Assembly (NCBI RefSeq): GCF_000143105.1
Contig: NW_014040831.1
Coordinates: 2,958,974-3,022,973, forward strand
Source of the DNA: Grosmannia clavigera kw1407
Lineage: Eukaryota > Ascomycota > Sordariomycetes > Ophiostomatales > Ophiostomataceae
Length of the DNA stretch: 64,000 nucleotides
Direction: 5' to 3'
Both the position numbers and the translations under genes were made by a program. Below, piece by piece: positions 50,939-63,246 of this stretch. Numbering within the stretch: position 1 is the stretch's first letter; each line of letters opens with the position of its first letter. The notes beneath the pieces were generated by a model. The model was not told the origin of the DNA. It did no database searches and saw nothing but the letters and a program-made list of their open reading frames with translations.

Positions 50939-53728
50939 CTATTTCTTGTACTTCTTGGCCACCCGCTTCAGCGCTCTGGTCTCCTTCTTCATTCTCGCAT
51001 CCACCAGCTTGTATCTGCCCTTGACACCCTTCGGTCTGTGCACGGTTAGACGTGCATCCGGGACCGAGAAAAGACGACATGGAAGGGGGAGTGAGAGAGA
51101 GAATAACATACCGTCCCTTGATACCCCGGTTTGAACCCCTCGCCACCACCACCTTCATCGGGGTGTGCGGCTTCTTCTTGGCCGCCTTGCTGAGCATCTT
51201 GCTGATCGTGTCGCCCTTCTCCTTCTCTGTCATACCCTCGTCCGCAATCAGCAGCTCCGACTTCTTCTTGAGCTTCTCCAGCTTCTGTACCGCCTTGAAC
51301 TTCTTGCGCGCCTGCGCCTCCCGCACCTTCTTGATTGGCCGTGCATTGAAAGCCCTCATCTTCTCCTTGATAGCGTCCGCCCCTGCCTTGGTGATCGGCC
51401 GGTGAAGCTTGTCGTGTCTGGACTCGTCATCCAGGAACCACTCCGGCAGTCCGTCCTTGTCTCGGAAGGCATGCTTGTTAAATCCATCGTCAATGACATC
51501 GTGTTTCAGCCTCTGTCCCGAAGCCAAGGATTGTGCAAGTGTCATAGCTTCGGCCGTGATGATATCAATGTCTGTACACCTGTTAGCTTGTTGCGCCAAA
51601 TCCGCCATGGACGTCATACAGAGGCCCGACATACCTAGTCGCCCGTCAGAGCGGAGTCGCTTGTCTTCTTCTTCCCAGTCGTTCTCGTCCGTGTCCTGTT
51701 TGCTGCGCTTCACGACCTCGAAACCACCACCACCGCCATCCTCGCTCTCTGATTCGTCAAAAGTTACCTCTTCTTTAGCTCCCTTCTTTCCGGACTTGCC
51801 CTTGCTGGGAATGTCGTCCTCTTCGGCATCGTTTTCATCGACGTCTGGCATCTCTTCATCCTCTATCTCACCCTCCTCCTCCTCTTCTTCGTCTTCGTCT
51901 TCGTCTTCGCCTTCCTCTTCCTCGACAAGGTCGTCCAAGACACCGGGTATATCCTTGAAAATGTCCTGATTGAAAAAGCTTCTGGCTCGTTTAGACAACC
52001 CTCCTTCTTCGTCCGGCCCGTTGTCGAGGTCTGTAAGCAGAGACTTTGTTGGTTTTCCGCCTGCGGTATCGTCATCATCATCGCTGCTGTCTTCTTCAAG
52101 ATCGCCATCGCTGTCCTCGATATCTTTGTCCTCGCCAGAGAAGCCCTCCCAATCGTCGTCGCCTTTGCGCTCTCTCGCCTTCTTGGCCCGATACTTCGCA
52201 TCTGCAGACGACTTCCGATCCTGGTACTCGTCATACAAGCCATCCAGCTCCCGCTCTAGCCGGTCCTCTTCCTCGTCGCTCTCGTTGTCCGTCTCCCCAG
52301 ACGATCCGATACCACTGTCTCGGTCCACTTTTTTGTCCGTATTAAGAAACGCCATCTTTCCTTTCGCTATTCTCCGAAGGGCATCCGGTTCTTGTAGCTT
52401 CTTGAGGGCGAACATAGACCCATCGCCCATTGCGTCCGCTTGCTCCATGCCGATGTCCATCGGGGCAGTCATATTCATCTGCATGCGCACAATGTCCTTT
52501 TGCTTTTTCTCGTTTTCCTTCCGCTTCTCGCGTTTCTTCTTCGAGTCCGTTCTGTCCTTCATGGCCTGGAGTTCTTGCTGGATTTTCATCTCCTCGTCCA
52601 TAGTGTCCACTTGCGTGACCTCCTCTGACAGTGGCTTCGCCGCGGTCTTCTTCGAAGGAAACCCAAAGAGCTCTCGTACCCGCAGCCGCCACCGTAGCAA
52701 GACCTTGAACTCTTTCCGGCTCAGCACTTTCAGGTCGGCACAGCTCAGACGGATTTCCTCGGTCGTCTCTGGTAGCTTGTCGAGGGCAGCTAAGGCCACG
52801 TCACCATTCTTGGGCTGCTCAAACGATAGTCGGTTGTACTGGCCAAGAATGGCAATGGGATCAGTGGTCTGAATAAATTCGCTGGCCGGCATTTCCTTGA
52901 ATTGCGTATAGTCGCCCTCTTCGTAACCATCTCGCTTGCGCTTCTTCACTTCCGGGTTGTACACCTTCGCCTCGTTATTCGGGGTTGGATCAGCTAGCTC
53001 AGCAAACACAGCTTTGGGGTCTAGAAACCGAGGATCGATTCGCTTGGGTGCCTTGAAGCCGCGGCACACCACGAAAATTTCGGCCGAAACGTTACGGGAC
53101 GATGGCGGCTTGGTGGCCTCTACCTTTGTGAACAGCTGATTGAACACCCACAGAAGCGAATTGTAATCCTTGGAACGGAAGACCTTGGTAACAAATGTGC
53201 CGCCTTCGATGAGGAAGTCGGTCGCCAATTTCATAGCTTGCAAAGCCAGTTCTGCCTGGTTGAACGAGTCCTGGACCCACGCAGTACCGACGTTGGGCGC
53301 ACCATCGTGCAGGACGGTGTCTGCTTTCCATGTCTTCAGGTGTTGGCGAATTGTTGCTCGGCACTTCTCTGTAGTAATATCACTCTGGAAGGTGATGACC
53401 TTCGGAATTGATTTGATCGGTGAGAGATCTACTCCCACGATAATGCTGTTCGCTGGCATGGTCTCTGCAGCGACTTGACACCAGGACTGCACAACGCGCA
53501 TTAGAATGCAAGGGTCAAGAAGAACATACGATCGAACCATGGGAATATAGGGACACGTACTCCTGGCGCAGCGCAGAGATCCAGTAGGACCTTGCTCTTC
53601 TCGAGGAAGCCATATTTCTTGTTCAGCTGAATCAACTTGAACGCTGCTCTGGCCCGGTAGCCCTTCTCTTTTGCAAGCTTATACCACTTGTCCAAACGGC
53701 CCTTTCCGTGTTTCTTCTGCACGGCCAT
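50939..53728 (-). CDS. SPB1: Spb1, AdoMet-dependent rRNA 2'-O-methyltransferase
   Basis: Four exons on the minus strand: 53728-53561, 53486-51635, 51571-51112 and 51035-50939, giving 858 residues. Introns are 74, 63 and 76 nt; the first joins CAAPG to SWCQVA, the second joins GRL to DIDIITAE, the third joins GIKGR to PKGVKGRYK. Spb1 is a nucleolar enzyme of 60S ribosome assembly that methylates 25S rRNA in the A loop. The FtsJ/RrmJ domain occupies about residues 1-205, with the AdoMet loop LLDLCAAPG at 48-56 and the catalytic tetrad K31, D117, K157 and E192. A coiled, charged middle region with long Asp/Glu runs follows, then the Spb1-specific C-terminal domain (TAEAMTLAQSLASG, FNKHAFRDKDGLPEWFLDDE) and a Lys-rich tail. 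The length matches the family. Confidence 0.95.
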
Positions 53729-54394
53729 AGTGGCAGTAGGATAACAAAGGTGAAAACGTGTGTTTGTCGAGGTGTGTAGACGGATGGAGTCGACGAACTT
53801 TTTTTTACTAGACTTTTTTTATCTTATCTTTTTTTCCATCACCTCCCACCATGAGAACGTATAAGCAGAATATCCAATCACAGAGGCCGATAAACATTAG
53901 TATGGGTCTCTCGGCACCGATAAGAATATAGTGGGCCCAGTCTCGAAAGAAGCGCAATTTTGCTTAAACAGCTCCTTGGTCTAATAGATGGCTTCTGCTG
54001 ATTGGCTGACTGCTGTAAGTTCTCGCGACTTTTTTTACACAAGCGCGTGTTAATCGCGTCAGTGCCTCGCCAAAGCCACACTCCATAGAGACGCCCCATA
54101 GCACTTCAGGAGTTGCTCCTCCCCCGCCACACGACTTTTCATTGCCGGGTCAGCAGCGTGACCGCGTTAAATGGGCTCCGTACTAAAACGTAATTTGTCC
54201 CGTCTTTCCTCTTGGCTGTTCTCGGACAATCTGCCAACTCATCCTTTCCTTCCGGCTGGCACAACCCTGATTCTTCTCCCCATCACGACTATCGAAGCTT
54301 CATTTAGTTGCCAGCTGCTGCCCACGGCTGCGTCTACGCGAACTTCTTGTTACCCGGCTTACGAACGCTGGTGCCGCAGACTAAGGGCAAGACA
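53729..54394. other. Divergent promoter between SPB1 and the WD40 gene
   Basis: A 666-base gap shared by two genes transcribed in opposite directions. T-rich runs lie at about 53799-53835. An imperfect copy of the TACGGAGTA word lies at about 54176-54184 in reverse. No gene is seen. Confidence 0.6.
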
Positions 54395-56817
54395 ATGGCA
54401 GAAGGCAGCTCCACAGCTATCCTCATTTCCGTCACAGCATCCAGCGAAAATGACCAACTGCCATCGTCACCACCCGGGCCGCTTCCCTCTATTGCTTACA
54501 ACAGCAAGGAGCGTCGTCAGCCGTCGATCACGCCCCGAAAGTTTAGACGTTTCTTCACACCCCGGTCTCGCGTATCAGCAAACCCGAGTGCTGCACGATC
54601 AGCCCTTCGTGATCTCACAGCTCTCGCTTTAAACCGGCCATCCACGCCGACTAGCAGTCCGGTCAACCCGGGCTTCTTGTCAACAGACACTGACCATGAA
54701 GAGCTCGTTTCTTTCCAGTCACCCCGGCCACTGAAGAAGCAGCGTACAGGCCAGTATACGCCAGAGACTTCGCCACTAAAGGCATCCTCCATGCCATTTT
54801 TCGATGCGACGACCCCAGAGCCAGCAGAAAGACTTGCAGCCAATTCTATGCTACTAAGTCCGCTTGCCTCGTCTCCCGTTCTATGGGCCAGTGAGCCAAT
54901 GCTTGATGTGGATGATCTTGAAGCCTCGAGTTCGGGGCTGGGTTTATCGCAATGCCGAGAGCCGGTCAACAAGGTTGTGTCGTTGGGCCAACGGGGGGTG
55001 GCCGGTCAATTACTCCAACGACAGTTGGGTATTCTTCCTCGATCAGGCCACCAAACGTTACCTCGCCCTGTCGCCGGTGAGGATCCGCCCAATGCTAGTC
55101 TCGATGCCCCTATTTGACTTCAATTCTGACTTGGTACCTTTAGACTGGAAAATCGAGACAGCGGACTTCTGCACCACACCCGATGATCTCCATCTTTGCT
55201 CTAGCAATGAGACTGCCGGAGGCTCTTGCATACCTTTCTGCGCTGCGGCCTGCAACAGTAAGCATCTGCGCATCAACTTTCTCAGTTGGTCATGCTGACA
55301 CACACGAAGCCAATGGACTTGTGGCAATCGGAGATGAAGAAGGCAGGATCAGGTTGTTAGACTCGGATCCATCGGGCGAAGACAGCTTCAGCAACATCCA
55401 TGTTTCATTCGCCGCTCACGGCAATGCCGTCATCGACCTCGCCTTCTCAGAGGACGACTCCCTTCTTGCGACAGCATCTGGAGACCAGACTGGAAAGGTC
55501 ATCGACGTGGAGACGCAGATCCCAGTCTCTATTCTCGACCACCACACAGCATCACTAAAACAGGTTCGGTTCCAGCCAGGAAAAGGACAGGGACATGTAA
55601 TAGCCACTTCTGGCCGTGACGGTACCGTAAAGATTTGGGACCTGAGATGCAAGGGAGGACCAGCACAGGAGGTGATGGTGGAGCGGCCGACAAACCTGCG
55701 CTATAGCCTACCACGAAAAGTAAGCCAAGGCTGTGTTGTCAACAACATATATGATGCCCACGCGAGGACTTCGCGCCAGTCCCGCCAAATGCAAGGGGCA
55801 GCACCACCTGATGTTGCCGCTCGATGGGAAGTGCCCGGCCGAGTCGGTGAGGTTTCGGTCACAGCAATCCAATTCTTGCCTGCTGGAAAGGAGCATCTCA
55901 TTCTTTCCGCCTGTGAGGCTGATGCTTCGATAAAGCTATGGGATATTCGCAACTTCCACACATCCCGGCATAAGACTAGCACGCCTATCTCGATTACAGC
56001 ACCACCCAAAAGCCACTCCCTGTGGCGACCATTTGGCATTTCTTCCATGAGCCTCAGCACAGACTCTGCCCGGCTATACGCACTGTGCAAGGACAACACG
56101 GTCTACGCTTACTCAACCGCCCATCTTGTTCTCGGATATGCCCCAGAGCTTTCCTCCAGGGGGGATCCGCCAAGGCGGCGAAATGGAACGGCACAGGAAG
56201 GCCTTGGGCCGCTTTATGGTTTTCGCCACGAGAACTTCCACGCTACGTCGTTCTACGTCAAAACGGCTGTCCGGCCGGCAAAGGATGGCCGCCCTGAACT
56301 CCTGGCTGTCGGCAGCAGCGATGGCTGTGCTATCCTCTTCCCGACGGATGAGCGTTATATGGATGAGCAGATGCTGCCTGTCAATAGCACGCATGCATCT
56401 GACCGAGGCTTTGCAGCCACGTCAAATCATTCTTCATTTCCACCACAGACACGGCAATTCGCGAACAGCCAGCAACAGCAGCCGCGAGCTGGTAATGGAA
56501 CGCGGCGGCCAGGTGGCCTCTTCCGGACGAGTAGTACGTTAAGCCTGCATGGCCGTCTGGTAGATACCATCCCCATTGTGAATCATGGCACGGCACTGGT
56601 ACGCGGACACGAAAAGAAAGAGGTTGGAGCGGTTTGCTGGACGAGCCAAGGAAACATGGTTTCCGTGGGTGACGACTACGTGGTCCGATGCTGGCGCGAA
56701 GATCGTGATAGAGCGATTGACCTCCGCACTGGAGGAGAGAGTGAGGGACGACGATGGGCGAGCGGCTGGGCCGAAGTTGGCGACAGCTGGGACGAGGACG
56801 AATGGTCAGAAGACTGA
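54395..56817 (+). CDS. WD40 protein resembling Cdt2/DTL
   Basis: The start ATG at 54395 (MAEGSSTAILISVTAS) opens a frame running to a GTGAGG donor at 55077. The C-terminal frame is open from at least 55286 to 56817. The middle is unresolved. One 209-nt intron (55077-55285) keeps the frame (737 residues). Alternatively, an intron at 55077-55143 plus a 28-nt intron at 55258-55285 also keeps the frame, and the added exon contributes a segment like the PPF-C stretch that precedes the first WD repeat in this family. The N-terminal part is Ser/Pro-rich with a basic patch (ITPRKFRRFFTPRSR). WD repeats include LLATASGDQTGKVIDV and VIATSGRDGTVKIWDLR. Cdt2 is the substrate receptor of the CRL4 ubiquitin ligase in S phase. 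That assignment rests on overall layout and is moderate; WD40 identity is firm. Confidence 0.75.
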
Positions 56818-57467
56818 AGCTGGGAGTGTCATTCATGGAGCATCAACTTCGGTTGTGCCGCCTTCATTCATATTTGTGTGGCTCTTGTGAGCTGGTGTGC
56901 TGCCCTTCTGCAACGGAATTGGCTTTCGTGTCTTTTCTTTTCGGTTTCTTGTTTGGCATTTAGACACATACCCTCTGCGTGCATGATTGCATACATTATA
57001 TAACGAGTGTGGCTTCGGCGTTTGGTTTTGGCACTATTGATGAACAGATAGGTACATAGCAGACTCTCTTGTGCAAGGTGATGGAAACACATCTGCATTT
57101 GCAGGAAGTCGTTTTCAATAATATCACGGTACATAAATAATGCTGAGTGCTGGATGAGAAATGTGTGATACCAGTGCCTAAGCTAACTCCTGGGCTCCAA
57201 GATGACAACGCTTGTCCCCCGCAATAAGCCCTATCGTCCAATATCTGTCTATGTTATTGCTATACTCTAGTCATAAACCCACCCGCCCGCCTCCAGGTTT
57301 CTCTGAAGTGTCCGGAGACCTGTTGGCTCTGTTTCGTTGAGTTTACATCTATGTGACAAAAAGAAAAGAAACAAAACAAAAAACAAAAGAGCAGGGAAAA
57401 GGAAAAGAAAAGAAAAAAACAGGAATAAATATGTGACTGCCGTACATAAATCGTAAGTAGATAACCA
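56818..57467. other. AT-rich gap between convergent genes
   Basis: The 3' flanks of the WD40 gene (+) and the SLC35F-type transporter gene (-). An A-rich run lies at about 57357-57425. No supportable coding frame. Confidence 0.6.
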
Positions 57468-59140
57468 TCAGTCTTGCTCTTCGGTTAGCGATTCTGCATT
57501 GTCGACTTCCTGGCTCTCATTGTTGACAAACAAGAACGAAAAGACGACGATGCAGGCGCCTACCCAGTAGGTGAAACTAGCATACCGGCCGTACTGAAAC
57601 ATCTCACCGACAATCGAGAGCGGAATGGTCAGTGATAGGCCAACAGTGACAACGAGTGGGGTGGTGAGCAGCATGGCATATGCCCAGGTCAAGTCACTGA
57701 GGAAGGAGGACAAGGAGTTGGTCTGCGCAGGGGTTAGCAAGGAGGGCCGATGTATTGAGTACAGATGTGCTCGTATAACTGACCAAGATGATGGCCCACA
57801 CATGACCTGTGGGCGGCAGTTCGAACTAGAGCAAGTCAGCACAAACGAGTCATTCCTTCTCATTTTGAATCGTAAGATGTCAGCACTTACTGGCTCGATG
57901 CCAGTCACGTGCAGCAATAACAAACCCGGCCACAGGAAGACCACGTTAAATAGGCCAACTAGACCAAAGAACAGCGACATGTCCACCCGGTCCTCGTGGC
58001 CCACGCGCTGCTTCATCACCGTCACATACGCGCCGTACACCACTGCGCTCAGCAGCGCCATAGCGTCGCCCGTTGCGATCTCGCCCGTTGTCTTGTGCGG
58101 GAAGTCGCCCCGGTTCTCGTCACTCTTGCCCGACAGATCGACCGATGAGACCAGCGCCACGCCAGCAAGCGACGCCAGCACGCCCACCAGCTTACGCACG
58201 GTGAAGCTCTCGACGCGGGCCAGCGAGCACATCAGCAAAGTGAACACGCCGCTGAGCGACGTGAAGATAGTAGCACTAGCCACGCTCGTATACTCGAGAC
58301 AGGCAACAGCGAAATAGTTGGCCAGGAACCACAACATGCAAAACTCGAGGCTGAGCCAGGCGGTCGCACGCAAGCTCAGCTTCTCTGACGAAGAGGTATC
58401 TGCTCCGGGAGCTTCGGCCATCTCTCTAGTCCCCATGCCGGCTTCCAACCCCATCTCGTCGCCGCCGTCCGAGTCCACGGCATCGGTCGCAAACACTCCC
58501 TCCACAATACCGTATCTGTTGTTGTGGTCGTCGACGAACTGCTCGTTATAGCCATCACGGCCGGTAGCGGATACCAATTCCCTGTTAGCGGCACTGCCAC
58601 CACGATGAGACCGGTTATCGCGCAGAATCCCACCGTCCTCGTCGTCCTCGTCATCCTCGTCCTCGTTGAGCAGTTTCCGGGCGCTGTCAGCATCTTCGAT
58701 GTCATCGCCGCCACTACCCCTACGACCATTGCGTGTCACTGTCCTCCGGATATCCCAGTATAAGCCCTTAAGGAGTTGATGCGTGGCATGACGCGAAGCC
58801 CGGGCACCGTTTGCCATCATAAACCTCAGGGCCATAGGAATGAGTGATATGGCAAAGACGGACGTGTTGAGATACACGATAAAGAATGGCTTGCTGTACG
58901 CATCGTCGGAGAAGACATACTTCCGGACAAAAGAATTAGCAGAAGAAGCCTGGAAGAACCGAACTAGCCGAGAGCGCATACACTGGTCATGAAATTGGAG
59001 GCCGTCCACAGGAAAACGGTCACCATCAGCATGCTGATACCTATGGTGCGGCGCGCGACACTACCCAAGCCAATGCTAGAGCGAAATCCCGGTCTTCCGG
59101 CCGCAGCCGGGCCGGCATCGCGAGGAGTAGCGGACGTCAT
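57468..59140 (-). CDS. SLC35F-type (EamA/DMT superfamily) membrane transporter
   Basis: Four exons on the minus strand: 59140-58982, 58919-57891, 57825-57784 and 57722-57468, giving 494 residues. Introns are 62, 65 and 61 nt. The first uses an AAG acceptor; it joins FLWTASNFMTS to YVFSDDAYSKPFF, which fits the family better than an earlier CAG that would make a 32-nt intron. The 14-codon third exon (FELPPTGHVWAIIL) joins GIEP to TNSLSSF. About ten hydrophobic helices are visible, for example LEFCMLWFLANYFAVACLEY, LTWAYAMLLTTPLVVTVGLS and the last near WVGACIVVFSFLFV. A long acidic, Asp/Glu-rich loop separates helix 2 from the rest. The family includes yeast Thi74-like vacuolar proteins and human SLC35F5. 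The substrate is unknown. Confidence 0.85.
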
Positions 59141-59834
59141 TATTGCAGCGAGGATCAACAATGGACGGTCTGCAAAGTGGTGTTGGTTCTCTAGTAAGAT
59201 GCCAGCCTAGGTTGAGCAAGATGCGATAAGCATCATGATGAGTCAGCACTGTCGCACGTAAGAGCAGGACGTTGTCGGCTCGAACAGATAGCGTATCTTG
59301 CAGCGAAAATTGGAGAGTAGAACACGATGGAGATGATGAATGGAGATCCAGCAGAAGACGTCAGGCATGAGCTTATGTTGTCAGAGAGGTCACTGCTGCG
59401 TCTTGGCAGACTTGAGGCTCGATGGCCTATCTCTAACGCCCTATTGGCTGGTCTATAGCATCGGCTATGTTTCAGTTTCGTTGCGAAGCCGCTCGGCCCA
59501 CCAAGTCAGTATGGTGCAGATTGCTCTATCGAAGCGAGCAACTAAACTTGTAGTGTGGATATTGTAAATAAGATACCATCTGTGGCCCCAATGTTCCTCC
59601 CGCACTCCTCCTGCCTCAAAATGCACATGCTCTGGCCGTCCTCATCCAAAAGAGTGCCCGGTCGAGGCCAAACAAAGAAAGAAAAAAAGAGAAAAAATGG
59701 ATCGATCTTAGACGCATCTGGAGCTTCACTCTCACAGGCAGTCGCCCCGACAGCCACACCAGTGGCTCATACTGCTATCGCAAGACAGCGTGGCTGACGC
59801 ACATTTCCTCCCCGCTTTGCCGCGCTCCGTCTCT
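59141..59834. other. Intergenic region between the transporter and Ypt7
   Basis: This gap holds the promoter of the transporter gene and the 3' flank of Ypt7, both on the minus strand. Open frames are short and unlike proteins. Confidence 0.6.
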
Positions 59835-60799
59835 TCAGCACGCGCATCCGTCCCGGTCGTTCTCGATATGGATGTTGATCGGGTCCTGGAAGTCGCCACT
59901 GAACTCCTCCGCTTCCTCCTGCTGCAGCGCGTTCTTGGCGATAACTATACAGAATTGGGTTAGTACTGCTGTGCCGACTGCCTGTATATCGCCATCTGTC
60001 ACTCCTTCCTTCTAAATCTTACCCTCGAATGCTTGCTCCACATTGATGGCCTCCTTGGCACTTGTCTCAAAGTATGGAATCCCATGTGCCTGGCAGAAGG
60101 TCGTTGCTCGCTTCGTAGAAATCTAGAAAGAGAAAAAAAGAGTTAGTGCCTGGGCAGCTTCTGGTGGTATGAAGGGGATCGTTGCCGTACCACACGCTTG
60201 CTTTCTTCCACGTCGATCTTGTTACCCAGCACAACAAAGGGGAAGTTGTCCGGATCCCGAGGCGAGGCCTGTACCAAAAACTCGTCGCGCCAGCCCTCGA
60301 TGGCTTCGAAACTCTTGGCATTGTTCACATCAAAGACAAGAACGCAGCAGTCAGCACCGCGGTAGAAGGCAACGCCTAATGATTGGAACCGTTCCTGGCC
60401 AGCGGTGTCCCAAAGCTACACGATCGTTAGCCAGCCATCAGCCATTTACCTTGCATGTAAGGTATGAGGTAATGCCCACCTGCATGGTCACTTGCCGATC
60501 GTCAACAGGGACCTCTCGTGTGAGGAAATCCGCTCCGATCGTAGCCTTGTAGCTTGCGCTGAACTTCTTGTTGACCTATGATGGAATTGTGTGTGAGCGT
60601 CTCCTATGATGACTCTCTCAATTGGCTGCATACATCTTCGGGTTGCATACATATTGGTTCATCAAGCTGGTCTTGCCCACACCGCTGTCACCGAGAATGA
60701 TGATCTGGAAAGGCGGGAAGCCATTGTTAGCACAAGAAAAGCATTCAGCTTGATAGGATCGCCCCATACCTTCAAGAGAACCTTCTTCCTTGACGCCAT
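59835..60799 (-). CDS. ypt7: Rab7-type GTPase Ypt7
   Basis: Six exons on the minus strand: 60799-60770, 60704-60651, 60575-60480, 60415-60191, 60122-60023 and 59944-59835, giving 204 residues. All joints keep the frame. Ypt7 controls homotypic vacuole fusion and late endosome-to-vacuole traffic with the HOPS tether. GTPase motifs are complete: GDSGVGKT at 15-22, the switch I threonine in YKATIGADF, WDTAGQE at 62-68, NKID at 125-128 and ETSAK at 154-158. The C terminus is CAC, a double-cysteine geranylgeranylation site. Switch and Rab family segments (GADFLTREV, RGADCCVLVFDV, FVVLGNKIDVEESKRVI) are those of Rab7. Many short introns in a small GTPase gene are normal in ascomycetes. Confidence 0.95.
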
Positions 60800-61467
60800 G
60801 GTAGCGGTATTCGTGGGCTTTGGCAGTGTGTGTGTGCGCGCGCGTGTGTGTTTGGTCGAGAATTGGACGATGGTGGATGGTAGATAGAGGCTGGAAGAAA
60901 TCGTAGCCGATGACGACAACGAGCGATTTCGGTGCAACAGTTATTAGGGTGTTCCGTGCTTTATCTTTGTGGTGCGACCGTCGAAAGTGCTGGGGCTCTA
61001 GCGCAAAATATGTCGTTGGAGAGGGATGCACAACCGGTTGTATGCACGTTCAAGATGCGGACCCGTGGAATGTTTGAGAAGAGAGAGAAGAAAGGGGATT
61101 GCTGTTTCCTCTCGCTTGAAGTGTTTCCAAACGATTAAGGCAGGTGACCATACTTTATTGGGTACCCTCGGCGCCCAGCCTGGCTTGCAACAAGCAGAGC
61201 TCGCGAGCCAATCAAGATCGACGACATTGTTAGGCGGGTATCTACAGTCCCGCCAGCCCGCCAGAGCATGACTCAGCCTTTCGTGAAGCTAGAGCAGGTC
61301 GCCACGCGGATGTTCTCCAATCAACACAACCGTGTCTGCGAAGCAGCTGTCTGATCGAGCAATGCGCCACAACTTCAAATGAGACCATAAATGAAGCGAG
61401 AGAGCTGCACGCGGTCACGGTGTCTGCCAGGGACAACCGGGCATATAAAGGCCGCATTGCAACAGCC
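60800..61467. other. Divergent promoter between Ypt7 and the Mg-chelatase-like gene
   Basis: A 668-base gap between oppositely transcribed genes. A short GT/GC-alternating run lies near 60827-60851, just upstream of the Ypt7 start. No gene is seen. Confidence 0.6.
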
Positions 61468-62925
61468 ATGGGTTCTAACGACGAGCTCATCAACCGTGTG
61501 CACAGCCTGAGCGACCTGGAACTGGCCGTGTTGCTGTCGCTGATCAGCCAGGAACACTGTGTGATAGGGACGTCTGGAGTAGTCCTAGATGATCTTGTTG
61601 ATGAGCTTTTCTTGGTATGCCGGCAGCGCGCAGCTCTCGTGAAAAGCCTCTTGTTTCGCTGACCACACATGGCTCAGATCTCCTCAAAGGTGTTCGGCTT
61701 GCGATGTGTCGTTGTTGACTGCCATAAGCATATGACTCTCGATGAATTCCAAGCCTCAATAATCATAACTGGCACTCTGTCCACACCAACCGCAGCCACA
61801 GGCACCGGCAGTGGGCACGACGGGGCAGGCAATAGAAACAGCCATGATTATGTCCACCTGCCGGCCGCAAGGCATGATCGTCTAGGTCCTCGGTCTTTGC
61901 GTTCGCCGCCGCCAGCCTTCCTCATGATGACATCCGCCAGCGCGACCTCGACGACTACGTCACCAGCGGCCGCAATTCCCGCCATGGCCAATGTTATCCT
62001 GGCAAAGAATCTGAACCGTGCACCCGAAACGGTGCAGATCCAAGCACTTGAGCTCTTGCGGGCCGGCGGACTGCTCCCACGCACAGCCGTCCAGGTGGCC
62101 CCGCGGCCCTTTCTGTTCTTGGCTGTCGTCGCGGCTGAGCCCGGTTTTCGTTGGGGAGGCGGCAACGGCGACAAAACAGCAGGCAAAAAGGAGGACGATG
62201 TCGAAGAGGACCAGCCGCCGCACATGACAGCATACCTCAACGACTTCTTTGCCATGGGCCACTGGCACAACCCAGACGACGGATTTCCCAACCTGGACGA
62301 CGATGAGGAGGCAAGCCATCAGCAGGACCGCGGAGATGCAGCCAATGACAGTGACGGCAGTAGCGACGATAACGTCGACAGCATTGCCTTCAAGAATGGC
62401 GACTTGGGCAGCCGCATCCGCGGCGACAACAATGTTGCCAGTACAAGTCGTGCAAGTGCCTACAGCACACTCGATCCAGTACCCTTTCTCTCGGAGGCAG
62501 ACAGGAGCCGGCTGACAGCGTTGAGCCGCGACGTCCGCATCGATGTGGACGTTCTGCGCTACCAGATGAACGTGGTGGCATTCTTGCGAATGCACCGGGC
62601 CGTGGCTGTGATCGGCAAAGGCTGCAGTGGCATCAGCAGCATCTCACCCACTGCCACAAAGCACTTTGAAAAGCTGACGCAATGCTTGGCACCGCTGCAT
62701 CAGTTGGATTACGTCACCCCCTCACTCGTCGCATTGGCTGCCCGGAAGGTATACCTACACAGGATCCGGACGGTTGAGACAGGCGATAGCTCCGCCGGAG
62801 CGGCTCTGCAAGAGCGAAGCATGCAGTGGGGTAGTACGCGAGAAGCCGTGGAGGCGATGCTCGATGGCATCAGTCCCGAGGGCATCATCGAGGAGGTGTT
62901 GGACGGTGTAGCACCACCGGTGTAA
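61468..62925 (+). CDS. Fungal 'magnesium chelatase-like' protein
   Basis: Two exons, 61468-61614 and 61678-62925, give 464 residues. The 63-nt intron starts GTATGC and ends CTCAG; it contains an in-frame stop, so splicing is required, and joining gives VDELFL followed by ISSKVFGLRCVVVDC. The family is found across Pezizomycotina and is often labelled magnesium chelatase. Recognisable blocks are HSLSDLELAVLLSLI near the start, NVILAKNLNRAPETVQIQAL in the middle, HMTAYLNDFFAMGHWHNPDDGFPN, and KHFEKLTQCLAPLHQLDYVTPS near the C terminus, which resembles an AAA lid. No Walker A loop is present, so ATP hydrolysis is doubtful, and no chlorophyll role is implied. Ser/Ala-rich and acidic inserts separate the blocks. 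Its function is unknown. Confidence 0.82.
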
Positions 62926-63246
62926 GGAAGTTACGGTATGGAGACATTGGAGAAGAAAATCAAGGGGCAACAGAGCTTATGGCAAGGCGCCACGCAAAAG
63001 ACTGTTTGTAAGCACCACGTACGTATCTTAATGCAACAGACGAAGCAAAAGTAGCTGCATACCATTTTAACGCCGGATGAAGTGTCGTTTCGTGTGTCAT
63101 ATGCCGGGCCCAAGGTGTATCCCTATTACCGTCCCGTATACAAAAATACACATGGTACAACCCTGCCAACCCTTTAGTACAGTATAATACTCTCCAGTCT
63201 ATCCCGTCCCAATTTTCCGGGTCCAGCAATTCTGCGAACATTTTGT
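62926..63246. other. Gap between convergent genes
   Basis: The 3' flanks of the magnesium chelatase-like gene (+) and the GDA1-type gene (-). No coding frame of interest. Confidence 0.6.

Noticed and set aside
58951..58981. A 32-nt intron in the SLC35F gene ending at an earlier CAG
   Set aside because: The 62-nt intron ending at 58920 has a normal length, a GCTAAT branch site and restores the conserved SYVFSDDAYSKPFF sequence.
61669..61677. ATG at 61669 as the start of the Mg-chelatase-like gene
   Set aside because: The codons just upstream of 61678 are the end of an intron. The exon at 61468-61614 supplies the conserved N-terminal block.
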